Positions 16,208-26,961 of a stretch of DNA of 64,000 nt are shown piece by piece. The stretch lies in NCBI GenBank assembly GCA_017654935.2, contig CM065703.1:37711278-37775277 (forward strand). Direction: 5' to 3'. The position numbers and the translations under genes were made by a program. Position 1 is the stretch's first letter. Each line of letters begins with the position of its first letter. Source of the stretch: Phymorhynchus buccinoides. Lineage: Eukaryota > Mollusca > Gastropoda > Neogastropoda > Raphitomidae. The notes under the pieces were generated by a model. It saw only the letters and a list, made by a program, of their open reading frames with translations, ran no database searches and was not told the DNA's origin.

Positions 16208-17284
16208 CTTGTACTACGTTATTTGGAACGGCTGCACGGTAGTTATGCCCTTGTGGGTTACGGCTGCACGGTAGTTATGCCCTTGTGGGTTACGGCTGCA
16301 CGGTAGTTATGCCCTTGTGGGTTACGGCTGCACAGTAGTTATGCCCTTGTGGGTTACGGCTGCACAGTAGTTATGCCCTTGTGGGTTACGGCTGCACAGT
16401 AGTTATGCCCTTGTGGGTTACGGCTGCACTGTAGTTATGCCCTTGTGGGTTACGGCTGCACGGTAGTTATGCCCTTGTGGGTTACGGCTGCACGGTAGTT
16501 ATGCCCTTGTGGGTTACGGCTGCACGGTAGTTATGCCCTTGTGGGTTACGGCTGCACGGTAGTTATGCCCTTGTGGGTTACGGCTGCACAGGTAGTTATG
16601 CCCTTGTGGGTTACGGCTGCACTGTAGTTATGCCCTTGTGGGTTACGGCTGCACGGTAGTTATGCCCTTGTGGGTTACGGCTGCACGGTAGTTATGCCCT
16701 TGTGGGTTACGGCTGCACGGTAGTTATGCCCTTGTGGGTTACGGCTGCACGGTAGTTATGCCCTTGTGGGTTACGGCTGCACGGTAGTTATGCCCTTGTG
16801 GGTTACGGCTGCACAGTAGTTATGCCCTTGTGGGTTACGGCTGCACAGTAGTTATGCCCTTGTGGGTTACGGCTGCACAGTAGTTATGCCCTTGTGGGTT
16901 ACGGCTGCACGGTAGTTATGCCCTTGTGGGTTACGGCTGCACTGTAGTTATGCCCTTGTGGGTTACGGCTGCACAGTAGTTATGCCCTTGTGGGTTACGG
17001 CTGCACGGTAGTTATGCCCTTGTGGGTTACGGCTGCACTGTAGTTATGCCCTTGTGGGTTACGGCTGCACGGTAGTTATGCCCTTGTGGGTTACGGCTGC
17101 ACGGTAGTTATGCCCTTGTGGGTTACGGCTGCACAGTAGTTATGCCCTTGTGGGTTACGGCTGCACAGTAGTTATGCCCTTGTGGGTTACGGCTGCACGG
17201 TAGTTATGCCCTTGTGGGTTACGGCTGCACAGTAGTTATGCCCTTGTGGGTTACGGCTGCACGGTAGTTATGCCCTTGTGGGTT
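16208..17284. repeat. 32-bp satellite, about 33 units
   Basis: Near-perfect tandem repeat of GGCTGCACGGTAGTTATGCC plus CTTGTGGGTTAC. Differences are almost confined to one dinucleotide (GG/AG/TG after GCAC). One unit carries a 1-bp insertion near 16590. A short stray piece lies at 17419-17475. The repeat is not a CRISPR array: there are no unique spacers. Confidence 0.98.
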
Positions 17285-17305
17285 GTCAATGTACAGTTGA
17301 AACCA

Positions 17306-17787
17306 TTAACTCATTCGCATCGCAGCGATTTTGAATTATTAAAAAAGACCTCAAATCACTCCAGCCATACACACGAACAAAACATACATAAACGAAAAGA
17401 GAAAATGTAAACGGCTAAACGGCTGCACGGTAGTTATGCCCTTGTGGGTTACGGCTGCATTATGCCCTTGTGGGTTGTCAATGTACAGTTGAAACCATTA
17501 ACTCATTCGATTACGAGTTTTTACTTCAGGTTTAGACATGGGGAAATGGTAGATCAGATTTTTTTAATACATAAGACTTTATATAGAAAAACTGTCTGCA
17601 CCGATTGGTTCCCCCACAACAGACCACTACAAAAGCAAAGTCAGAGGCAAAATTGTGGTCTAAGGGAGTGAAGCGAGTTTAGAAGTGACCAAGGTATGGT
17701 GTGCACACAGATTTACTTCCCTTGAAGCAAATTGACAGCTGTCTATTAATTCCGGACACATATAGCAGGAACGACTTGAATGAGTTC
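17306..17787. mobile_element. TTAA MITE family C, rearranged
   Basis: TTAACTCATTCGCATCGCAG at the left. The interior matches 9330-9723 (ACTACAAAAGCAAAGTCAG). The right end is decayed (GAATGAGTTCA). About 60 bp of 32-bp satellite and a duplicate of the left flank lie inside. Confidence 0.82.
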
Positions 17788-17873
17788 ATCACATACCCTC
17801 TTTTTTTGCCTTTCTTTTTAAAGTATGGTTGTGCACAGTTGCAACGTGTCTATGGTGCATTTAGCAACAAAAC

Positions 17874-18337
17874 TTAACTCATTCCATGCTGGCCAGTTGC
17901 TTCCCCTTGCAACCGTTCTCTACTGGCTGATTTGCATAGGTTACCAAAAAATTATTTTCTAAATAATGGTAACAGATACAAACGTGACATTTTGGCAATA
18001 TGCACACAATATACAGGACTAACACCTGCAACAGTTTCAAAGCATTGCCTTATTAGTTTTGATTTGTAATATTTTAAAATAAATGCATGTTTTGTTAAGC
18101 CAGGGACACTCATAATAGCGAAAATAGAATAATAAGGTCCCAAAATAGCCTACAGCCAGCGTCGAGTGCATGAATGAAACGTATTAGTAGCCCTCTGAGC
18201 CACTTTGAAGCACGCATGACTGTTAACCTATGAACTATGAATTTTTAAAGTTCACATGCGATATCCCGTTACCTTAGTAACGAGGCGTTGTGCGCATGCC
18301 CTGCGACGAGAGCGCAGGTTAGCATAGAAAGAGTTAA
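17874..18337. mobile_element. TTAA-flanked element, TTAACTCATTCCATGCTGG type
   Basis: TTAACTCATTCCATGCTGGC left, GTTAGCATAGAAAGAGTTAA right. It is imperfectly inverted over about 20 bp, 464 bp long and non-coding. Confidence 0.75.
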
Positions 18338-18562
18338 ACTAGTGAAAAGGTGCATGGGTGTGATAGGAAATAAATCATGTGAAGAAAGTACATTTCTATT
18401 ATCAGCTTTAGAAAGTCTTTAAAAATGTCTTGTTTTTGTACGACTTTTAAAAGAAAGATATGTTGAGGCCGCAATTTTTTTTTTTTTTTAGACCATTTTT
18501 TTGTCCAGTTTTGAAAGTTTAACAGTATTCTCGCACAAGAGCTGTGTCATGAAAACAATAAT

Positions 18563-18900
18563 CAGACCTGTTTACCCATATGGTTTTGCCGTATGTTGTA
18601 CACATATTTGACATATATATGATTAATATGGTAAATGGGGAAAAAATATGGTGAAACAAATTTGACTATAATTTCTGTATATTACTTGATTCGAGAAATG
18701 GGCACTGTGTGTGTGTGGTTGTGTAGATTTATCATTTAAATGGATGATACTTTTGACACAATATTTCTATAGTTATGCAAGTGTATGCAGTTTTCACTTC
18801 GTTTTTCAAACTTTTTTGTTGGAGTACTCCTATTGCGTGAAAAATACACTTATTTTGGATTTTGAATACAATAAGCCCAATATCAGGGTAAACAGGTCTG
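18563..18900. mobile_element. element F1, CAGACCTGTTTACCC ends, 6-bp flanking repeat
   Basis: Ends CAGACCTGTTTACCC and GGGTAAACAGGTCTG. AATAAT stands on both sides (18557-18562 and 18901-18906). It shares only the ends with F2 (25800-26007). Confidence 0.9.
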
Positions 18901-19139
18901 AATAATACCTATTTAAAGTATATTAATATATACCAGCCCTCTTGAAGTTTAGTTGGCGTCAAGAATGTGGGAAGGTTATGGAGTTTGGGAATACAGAAAT
19001 GTGTGCAATTTGTCAGGTTCCTGGTTTTCTTCTAACCACCATTTTTAATCTTAAATGGGGGGAAATAAAATTCAGCTGTGCGGTTTCTCCTAATTCTAAC
19101 AATTACTGGTGCGATTTACCGACAACTATTCATAAAATT

Positions 19140-19270
19140 ATGAATGAAAATCTGTTTAACGTTCTCCGGTCTGGAACAGACACATGGGACATTAGTAGAT
19201 ATAAAGATGGTGGGAACGATCCTGGAGGCAGTGCAACACCAGTAAAGTCCCGACATTTTTAACAATGCAG
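19140..19270. repeat. dispersed repeat G (copy 2)
   Basis: Matches 12558-12712 (AGTAGATATAAAGATGGTGG, AAAGTCCCGA). Confidence 0.85.
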
Positions 19271-19700
19271 ATATATTATTATGTATTAAAAGACATTTCA
19301 TTCATCAAATTATGCTGTAAAATTTGAATATTAACAACTAAAGAAGACTGGAATTCAGTGGTGTAGTCTTTACAGAATCTAAACCATTCTACCATTACGA
19401 AATTGAACAAAGGGGGAAAACCCTCTTTCTAATTAACTCCCCTCCACCAAAGTTGATTACGATACCAATCATCTAGCAATGTGTGGATCAGAGCCAAAGT
19501 GAGACAAACAAAGCAGCATTCTCAAAAAAGATTGTGCCAAGTTCGCCTTTATGACCCTCCACCCACACAGTACACATCAACAATGGTGGAGAGGACGACA
19601 TTCTACCATTATTTAATAACAACAAAGTAACAAAAATTGCCAAATTATCCATCCTTTCTCATCTTACTCTTTTCACATCTTTAACCGAGGCGTGGTTACT
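19271..19700. other. unannotated non-coding stretch
   Basis: AT-rich. No gene and no repeat boundary recognised. Confidence 0.45.
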
Positions 19701-19714
19701 GCTACACCTATCTA

Positions 19715-19990
19715 TATTGCTAAAAACTCGGGACTTTACTGGTGTTGCACTGCCTCCGGGCATTGCAGCCAGTATTGTTCCCACCATCTTTGTATTTACA
19801 AATGTCCCATATGTGTCTGTGACCGAGATGACGTAAAACACCATTTTTCATTCATTTTACATCTGAAAAATCCGGGACTTTCTTGGAGTTGCACTGCCTC
19901 CGGGCATTGCCTCCAGGATCGTTCCCACCATCTTTATATCTACCAATGTCCCATATGTGTCTGTGAGGACGTTAAACGGATTTTCATCAT
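19715..19990 (-). repeat. dispersed repeat G, two tandem inverted copies
   Basis: Copies at about 19715-19850 and 19865-19990, each CGGGACTTT...GCACTGCCTCCGGGC...CCACCATCTTT...ATGTCCCATATGTGTCTGTG. Confidence 0.85.
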
Positions 19991-20212
19991 TCACACTAAA
20001 GGACTCGAATTTATTCATTTTGATGGATGTTTTAATTTTATCCCATAAGATTTAAGGATTTTGCCTTTTATGCGAGTTTGTTCATTTTATTGTTGTGTGC
20101 GTGTCTGATCTGGTGTGGGGATGATTGTTCAGACAAATAGTCTTTTAATGTGATATTGTTTGTGAATTTGCAGCCGTTGAATTGAATGTGTGCATTTTAA
20201 TGGATAGAAATG

Positions 20213-20537
20213 TTAAAGACCCACAGAGCCGGCTGGATTAAGTCCCTTGTTTTTTTCTGGGTCGATGTGGTCCGCATTTAGACTTACCTCGTATACGATC
20301 GAGGCTGCTCTTTAAAGTGATGCCTCGTTTTCGTGACTGTCCTCGTATACGATCGAGGCTGCTCTTTAAAGTGATGCCTCGTTTTCGTGACTGTCCTCGT
20401 ATACGATCGAGGCTGCTCTTTAAAGTGATGCCTCGTTTTCAATGTGTATGGGAGCAACACTTGGTCAAAATAAGATTTTTTACCAGGTATAAGAAGGAAA
20501 ACACGTGATTTTGATAGCCGGCTCTGTAGGTCTTTAA
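20213..20537. mobile_element. TTAA-flanked element containing a 54-bp x3 tandem repeat
   Basis: TTAAAGACCCACAGAGCCGG left, CCGGCTCTGTAGGTCTTTAA right. Inside, CCTCGTATACGATCGAGGCT plus 34 further bases repeats at 20287, 20341 and 20395 with exact 54-bp spacing. Each unit contains the palindrome CCTCGTATACGATCGAGG. Confidence 0.88.
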
Positions 20538-20639
20538 AGTCATGAGAATGTGTATAAAGTGTGTAATTCTCAGTATCATTTAAAAAAAACAACTAGTGGT
20601 CTTTTTGTAGCTCTTGAATGTTGACCACAAATAACATGT

Positions 20640-20770
20640 GCTTTCATGCATGTATTTTATGTCTTGGTTTATATCATGTCTCGTCAGTTTTAGATTTAAG
20701 TGCACGCTGAATTTTTTTTTTCTTCATTTGAAGACAATAAAGAAATTTGAATTGAATTTGAATTGATAAA
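20640..20770 (+). mobile_element. possible non-LTR retrotransposon 3' tail
   Basis: AATAAAGAAATTTGAATTGA with repeated TTGAATTT units resembles the tandem 3' termini of some LINE families. No coding part is attached. This could instead be an ordinary gene 3' end. Confidence 0.35.
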
Positions 20771-20979
20771 ATATGATGTGCATATCTTTGTATTTGATTA
20801 TGCGAACCTGCGTGATGTTTATAAATCATGGACGCTTTTCTTTTGAATAAATCAATTTAAAAAAATGTTATGAATAAATCTAAATGCCATTCTCTTTGTA
20901 TGCTATTTTGACTTGGTTTGTCCTTGATATTCTATGAACAAGCAGAGCAGTCAAAGCTGTGTGTGTGTGTCTCCTCTCC

Positions 20980-21165
20980 TCCAGATCCCTCATTACTGCA
21001 CCAAGACCCTTGGCGAACGCTCCTTCTCTTTCTAGGCCCCCTCCTCTTGGAATAGACTCCCTTTACCTCTCCGTTCTGCCAACTCCCTTTCTTCATTTAA
21101 GTCTTCTCTCAAAACTACTCTTTTCAAATCATAGCCTGCTATATTTCTTTTCAAAGTACTGTGCC
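20980..21165 (+). mobile_element. non-LTR retrotransposon fragment (RT C-terminus)
   Basis: CTCCTCCAGATCCCTCATTA to TTTAAGTCTTCTCTCAAAAC is nearly identical to 40675-40820 of the larger fragment. Its translation follows the SLxVLPTPFLHLS shadow frame, and the true frame reads the AxSWNSLPxxL-type end. Confidence 0.85.
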
Positions 21166-21254
21166 CCTTCCATCCGCGTGTGTTTGTGTGCATGCGTGTT
21201 GTTTGTGCGTGTGTTTTTAGGTTTTGTGTCCATCATTGCTATACTGTCTTATTC

Positions 21255-21560
21255 TTCTGCATTCCCAGGCCTTATGGCCATAATGGGTAAGGTACATGTG
21301 TCCGGTTTTCAGTTTTCACTGGACTCCCCGCTGTGTACAGCCAACTCGTTCTGATTTCGGAGGAGTTCAAAAGGCAGGAGAATGGGCCAATAAGTCAGAA
21401 AGATAGATGATGATAGAAAGCAAAGGGAAAAGGCAGAGTCAAAGAGAGTGGCAGATTAGAGGAAGTTACAAGCACAACTTCCAGAAGGTGGGGGAACTAT
21501 TCATACAAAAGAACGGTATACCCACGGGGAGACTTGTGGAGGGTGCAGGGCTGTCCAGAC
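21255..21560 (-). repeat. dispersed repeat R (copy 4)
   Basis: Begins with the reverse of the TGGCCATATGGCC end and contains AAAGGGAAAAGGCAGAGTC and CTTCCAGAAGGTGGGGGAAC. Confidence 0.82.
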
Positions 21561-21619
21561 TATACTGTCAAAGTCTAAGACAGCCAGTTGTGCTATAACT
21601 GAGACAACGTGTATGTTGG

Positions 21620-22090
21620 TTAACCCTTTCACCGCCAATGTCGCATTTATGCACCAATGTCACTAAAAGGCATCAAATCAGGGCCTGTTATCCGAAGACC
21701 CTATTTTCATAATTTTGGGAGGTATGGCTAGGCCTAATGTTATACATGCTACAAAGGAAATCCCAATATTGCAGAAACATTTTTTTTTTTTACCCAGTTA
21801 AGTTTAACCCTTTCACCGCCAGCCATATTTCAGCCAAAACGTTCCATTAAGTTTACCTGGGTAGAGAACAAAATCCATTTGCAGTATTGTGGATTCTTCT
21901 GACATATATAACATAAGGTCTAACCTTCCTTCCCCAAACTAAGACAATAGGCTCTTTGGATAATAGACCCCAATTGAATGCCTTTTAGTGACATAGGTGT
22001 TAAATCACTGTGGTGCTACAATGCGACTTTGGCGGTGAAAGGGTTAATGGAATTTTCTTGCTGAAAAATGGATGGCGGCGAAAGGGTTAA
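21620..22090. mobile_element. TTAA MITE family A, outer copy of a nested pair
   Basis: Left TTAACCCTTTCACCGCCAAT at 21620, right GGCGGCGAAAGGGTTAA to 22090. It is split by the inner copy. Confidence 0.94.
21804..22047. mobile_element. TTAA MITE family A, inner copy
   Basis: TTAACCCTTTCACCGCCAGC to GGCGGTGAAAGGGTTAA. It sits in the TTAA of AAGTTTAATGG, a site seen empty in other family members, and TTAA is now present on both sides. Confidence 0.96.
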
Positions 22091-22189
22091 ACAACACTTG
22101 ATCAGTTAATGCATGTTGCACACAAACATTCATGTTTGCACACACATACACAAACAAAAATACATCAATTAAATCACATCATGGTTTAG

Positions 22190-22610
22190 TTGTGTGGGTT
22201 TTTGTTTAGCTGTCCCATCTTCTGGGCCGTACAGTGGCGTTGCTCTCGCACCACTCATTCCGAGTCCCAACTCGCAGCCACACCCCAGTTTGTTAGGTCA
22301 CAGAATCCGAAACCAGCAGTCCGAGGGGAGTGAATCTATGTTAGGCTGTCTGGAGGCTATCAACCAGGGAGACACTGCACTGCTGCTGAGTCACCTCGGT
22401 GGAGTTCAGTGGAGCCTGTTCTGAGTTAACATACGCGGGACACCACCTAGTAAGTAAGCCCCCTACTGATGACAATCTGAATCATGTCTTAGTCGCTGAG
22501 CCAGAGTGAGTGGTGAGATCCTCCCCTGAGGGCGCCACTACGTCCATCCAACGACAGCTCCCTAAAACATACTACATCCCCATGACATTGACCCGAGCGC
22601 ATAGACTAGA
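22190..22610. other. unidentified moderately GC-rich stretch
   Basis: GC-richer than its surroundings, with one frame of about 75 codons (22194-22424) that matches no family I know. Phrases such as GAGATCCTCCCCTGAGGGCG look repeat-like. I see no second copy in the window. Confidence 0.3.
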
Positions 22611-22611
22611 T

Positions 22612-22672
22612 TCATGGGTGCAACTACACAAAACGAAAAAAACCCTGAAAGGCCAGGGTCCAGGGTTCGGGA
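22612..22672 (-). mobile_element. repeat E, end fragment
   Basis: ATGGGTGCAACTACACAAAA followed by CCTGAAAGGCCAGGGTCC is the right end of repeat E in reverse. Confidence 0.7.
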
Positions 22673-22746
22673 CATGACTCTGTGTATGTGGGTCACAGCT
22701 ACCCAGAAAAAAACAAGGGACTTAATCGTGGAGCATCGGTGTATCT

Positions 22747-22992
22747 TTAACCCTTTCACCGCCAACGTCGCATTACTGCACCACAATAGTTTAACACCCA
22801 TGTCGCTAAAAAGCAGCAAACCAGAGCCTGTTATCCCCAAACCCTATCTTCTGAATTTTGGGAGGTAATGATAGGCCTGATGCTATGCATGTCACAGAAA
22901 AAATCCCAATATTGCAGATAAGTGTTTTCCTCTACCCAGTTAAGTTTAATGGTATGTTTTGTCTGAAAAATGGCAGGCAGTGAAAGGGTTAA
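22747..22992. mobile_element. TTAA MITE family A
   Basis: TTAACCCTTTCACCGCCAAC to GGCAGTGAAAGGGTTAA. TTAA is present at both ends. Confidence 0.93.
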
Positions 22993-23254
22993 AGTCAGCC
23001 CATGGGTGGTAACTCATAATGTGCTGTTTGAACACAGAACTTTATTGCTTTTGTTTTTTTATATTGTCAGAACACTTTGATATCCGTGTGCGTTATCAAA
23101 CACAACAACAAAAAGATGCACTCGTACACTTCTGTTTCAACACCATCGATACTTTGAAGTTTTTGGTTTTCGGTAGTGATTTGCATAAAAAAGACTATAA
23201 ATTTGTAGCTTTGATTAGAAAGTAATCATTCAATTTCGTAACACCTAGAATATT

Positions 23255-23634
23255 CAGGCATGGTAGTGGGGGCAAAGTGAGTTTCGCGGAAGAATATCCA
23301 ACCGATTCTGCATTTCATTTGAAAGATGTCGACTCAAACTAAAATGATGAAGTTGGGCGTCAAATTGAGGAAGAAGAAGAAGAAAAAGAAGCACTAGGAT
23401 CACAAATCTGGAAACGTGTGGCGTGAGCTAGGCCGCGCACGACTGCTAACTTCGGCGGGAAGTTGCTTGTTCAGTCGTTCACATCCGGTTCCGCGAAGCG
23501 ATTGCATAGGTTTTAACGCACGTAATGTTTAGGCACCCGAGCAAATTTTTACCCCAGCCTTTTTTGGGTGTGTGGAGGTGTCAAATTTTCACTTTCGCGG
23601 ATTTTCCGCGATTCGCGGAGGTCTACCATGTCTG
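23255..23634. mobile_element. CAGGCATGGTAG-ended element, 6-bp flanking repeat
   Basis: Ends CAGGCATGGTAG and CTACCATGTCTG. AATATT is on both sides (23249-23254 and 23635-23640). 380 bp, non-coding, with an AAG-rich patch near 23370. Confidence 0.88.
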
Positions 23635-23984
23635 AATATTAACAATTTTAGCACTTCGGACACTAGGCAAAGAGATGGATATAATTAAAAAGTTTGTATG
23701 TATTCTAAGCAGTCAACTCAAACTTTCTTACCCTCCTAGTCCAAAAATTCAATAGACAAAAATGGAAGTAATTAAATGAAACTTCAAAAGAAAAATGAAA
23801 CGTTAAATTTTGTGATCTTTTCCTTGAGACAAATGTTTGCCAGTTGCCAATTTAAAAAGAAGACATTCAGCTAAAAAGTCGCATAATTAAAAAAAACCAA
23901 ATTTAACACAGATATACATCCTTCATTTATTCAGACAAGATGTTTTCAAAATATGGACAATAAACAATGTCACTTGTATGAAAC

Positions 23985-24249
23985 CATGGGTGCAACTTTT
24001 CCTGGTATACAAGGATTTCCTGTTTTTGAATTTTACCAGAAAAGGAACTTCCTTTTCTTTAAATTTGTCAAACAAGATCTTTGTGTGTCTACTGTATTTT
24101 TTCAAACACTTTAAAACAAGCATTTGTATAAATTGTGGAAAAAGCAAACTAAAATTCCTTCATAAATCAGTTTTTGCTTCAGCTGCAGGGGGACATTACC
24201 CCTGGACCCCGGCCTTTCAGGGTTTTTTTAAATTTTGTGTAGTTGCACC
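23985..24249. mobile_element. repeat E (uninterrupted copy)
   Basis: ATGGGTGCAACTTTTCCTGG to TTTTGTGTAGTTGCACC. Gives the empty site for the insertion at 15693. Confidence 0.88.
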
Positions 24250-24356
24250 TATGTAAAAGACTCATGACAGGATTTGTTCAAAAAGAAGACAACAACATTA
24301 CAATTAGCAGAACAATAAAAGGCAAAACAAGAGGGCTTAGAATTAACGGCTAATGT

Positions 24357-24492
24357 TAAGATCAGCTCCCTCCGCTGTTCAAGGGTGAAGGCTTAGGGTT
24401 AGGGCCAATCAGCTCCCTCCGATTTACCTTTTCCGTTAAGCTGATTGGCCAACTTCACCATGGAACAGCGGAGGGAGCTGATCTTAACATTT
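24357..24492. mobile_element. palindromic MITE D (copy 2)
   Basis: ATGTTAAGATCAGCTCCCTC to GGAGGGAGCTGATCTTAACA. The interior is also self-complementary (AGCTGATTGGCCAACTTCAC). Confidence 0.88.
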
Positions 24493-24620
24493 GCCAAATT
24501 AACATATATAGTCAATAGAAGATACTATTGGCACAAACAATTTACCATACTTTTAATTATGTACATATCAAAGTTAGATGAATGTTTCCAACGAAATACA
24601 AGTTTGATCCTTATTTAACA

Positions 24621-24773
24621 GGGACGGTATTCATGTCGAGATAGCATGAGACTTAGCATGATGCTAACTTAGAAGCTCTTCCAATGTCCTATAGGATTTA
24701 ATAGGACTTTTGGAAGAGCTTCTAAGTTAGCATCATGCTAAGTCTCATGCTATCTCGACATGAATACCGTCCC
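24621..24773. mobile_element. perfect 64-bp inverted repeat (hairpin element)
   Basis: The arms 24621-24684 and 24710-24773 are exact reverse complements over 64 nt, with a 25-nt loop. The left arm begins GGGACGGTATTCATGTCGAG. No coding capacity. It could be a young foldback MITE or a hairpin RNA locus. Confidence 0.95.
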
Positions 24774-24833
24774 AGGTTTCTTTTTATCCCACTGAATCAC
24801 TGTGAGTTACTGGCACTTCAGTCTTGTTTTCTT

Positions 24834-25310
24834 TCAACTCACTCCGGACGAGTGAGCCAGATCCAGCTCATGGCTTGCACAACTGTTTAGGACAAATGAG
24901 CCGGAGCCGGCTCATGAGACTTTTTAAAGTTTTGATTTCTGGCGTGTAACCAGCTTTCAAGCGCCACGTTGAAACCTACTTTCAGTTTGCTTTGATCTTG
25001 CCTCTCTTGAAATCAACCAATCATTGCAGACTTTACTTTCAGGGGGGGGGGGGGGGGGTCAGATATCGGAATGTGAAATGTTCCTTCTTTCTATGACTTA
25101 GCTGTTTTCGTGAATAGGAGACAAACGACGAAGGTATGGAATCTGATATTTTACAATCGTTTAGTGCATGGTGTCACTAATATTTTATTAAAATATTGAT
25201 ACCTAACTCTTCATAACTTATTTTTGGTGATTTTTTTTCTCCAAACCCAAACAAATGCGCAGTCCCCACGGAACAGGGGGAAGCCAATTGGCCAGTCCCG
25301 AGTGAGTTAA
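24834..25310. mobile_element. TTAA-type element, CAACTCACTCCGG end
   Basis: Left TCAACTCACTCCGGAC, right CAGTCCCGAGTGAGTTAA. The left TTAA has changed to TCAA. It contains an 18-base G run at 25043. Confidence 0.7.
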
Positions 25311-25799
25311 AACACATGTCATTCAGCAAATTAACTAATCCAAATACAATGATAAAAATAAGTTAAAAACGACAGAACATTGGGAATGGTAAAAAGAAAA
25401 CTTTTATTTTCATTTTCGTTGAAAAAATAAAAAATAATAAAAACTGTTAAAGGACATATTGAAAATCTTTTCCCTCGACAATTTCTTGAGTCTTATTTTA
25501 TATGTGGGAATTACTCTCACAGCTGTGGTGTTTCATTCAAATCTGAATGTCTACAAGGAACCTAGTTTTGAATGAAAAAAAAATACAAACAAAACTCGTC
25601 TTACAAACAACTATCACAGAGAAGACAGATCTGTCTATTTATCACAATAACTTTAAAAAACGAACAAAAGCTCTTCCAACACTGAAGGAGTCTGAAGAAA
25701 ATGTGCCATATTTTGAAAGTCATAAGCAAAACTGTACACAAAAATTTACTTTATTAATGATAAATACATAATGATAAAGGTACAGTGAATGTATGTACA

Positions 25800-26007
25800 C
25801 AGACTTGTTTACTCTACTCTTTTCGAGTAGCATTCTACTCAATTTGGACCTCTACTACTCTTCAAAATTGAAAAAAATGCTCTAATTACTCATTTTCAGT
25901 GAACACTGTTTGATGGTTTAATGAATAAAACTACACATTTTGAGCCAAAGCTACTCATTTCAGCTATCCAGACTACTCAAAACTTGTGTAGGGGGTAAAC
26001 AGGTCTG
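25800..26007. mobile_element. element F2, 6-bp flanking repeat
   Basis: CAGACTTGTTTACTC to GGGGTAAACAGGTCTG with TGTACA on both sides (25794-25799 and 26008-26013). The interior contains reiterated CTACTC. A second copy is at 51132-51333. Confidence 0.92.
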
Positions 26008-26299
26008 TGTACAGTTGCCAAAATCCTTCTACAAATCAATTGCCCGTGTTTTTTTAGGATTAGAAAAGAAAAAAAAAGTATCCCAAAAATGACAAACGTA
26101 AATTTTTTCAACTAAAAAATAGGCAGAAGAAAGACTTGCCATTAGATGAGACAAAAAAACAAAGAAATAAAACAAAGAAACAGTAATAAATGGATGGTGA
26201 AGAAAGGGCTAAAAATTGACTAATTAATATTAATCACACAAAGGACAGTTCGATTAAATAATAAAACATGCATACATATATAGCAACAAATCAGTCTAC

Positions 26300-26490
26300 A
26301 CCCCTCATGGGTGCATGCGGTGACCAAAGAGCTTGCCTGAACTTCCCATCATAACCCTTGCTATAATGGTCAATTTAAGAGCAAAAAGAGCACGAGAAGA
26401 GCCCTGTCTTCAGGCAGACCACTGCCTGAACCTGCATCAAATTGCCTGAATTCAGGCTTCAGGCACACCCACATGCACCCCTGACCCCCT
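26300..26490 (-). repeat. dispersed repeat, inverted partner of 2189-2355
   Basis: Reverse complement of the 2189 segment, plus about 40 bp (AAGAGCACGAGAAGAGCC) with less similarity. Confidence 0.7.
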
Positions 26491-26960
26491 TTTATTCTCA
26501 AAATATTTGTTAAAGCGCTCTGAGGATGACTTTTTCATCGATGGGAGCAATATAAGCTTTATTTATTTTAAAAAAGCCATTCTACAAAGTATTTTATTAT
26601 CCCCATATTTAAACGCTTTATATTCCTACACACCACAACCATAATAGAAATCAAATTCTGTAAGATAATAACTAACAATTTTTGTTTTCTGTATCTGTTT
26701 GAAATTGGTATGTAAAATCAATACACATGCCACCGAATCCACTGGAGCATTTCCCAAATCCCATTCATGTTAGTAACGATAACGGAAGATGCAAAACCGA
26801 CTCAAAGAAATATGACATTCTTAAAACAAACAAAACTAGATGTGATAGCTTTAAAATGCTTCGCTGTGGGTTATGCATAAATGTTTATTTAACTACAACG
26901 ACAAATTGCAAAGTAGTCTCCCATAACCAAGAGCTACGTTTATTTTTTGAATATGAGTGA
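26491..26960. other. unannotated non-coding stretch
   Basis: AT-rich. The short piece GATGGGAGCAATATAAGCTT near 26540 resembles a degraded retroelement 3' end. No gene seen. Confidence 0.4.
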
Positions 26961-26961
26961 A

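Noticed and set aside
16208..17284. CRISPR-like regular 32-bp repeat
   Set aside because: Head-to-tail units with no unique spacers, in a eukaryotic genome.
22194..22424. 75-codon frame in a GC-richer patch
   Set aside because: No homology recognised and no neighbouring exons; left as unidentified sequence.
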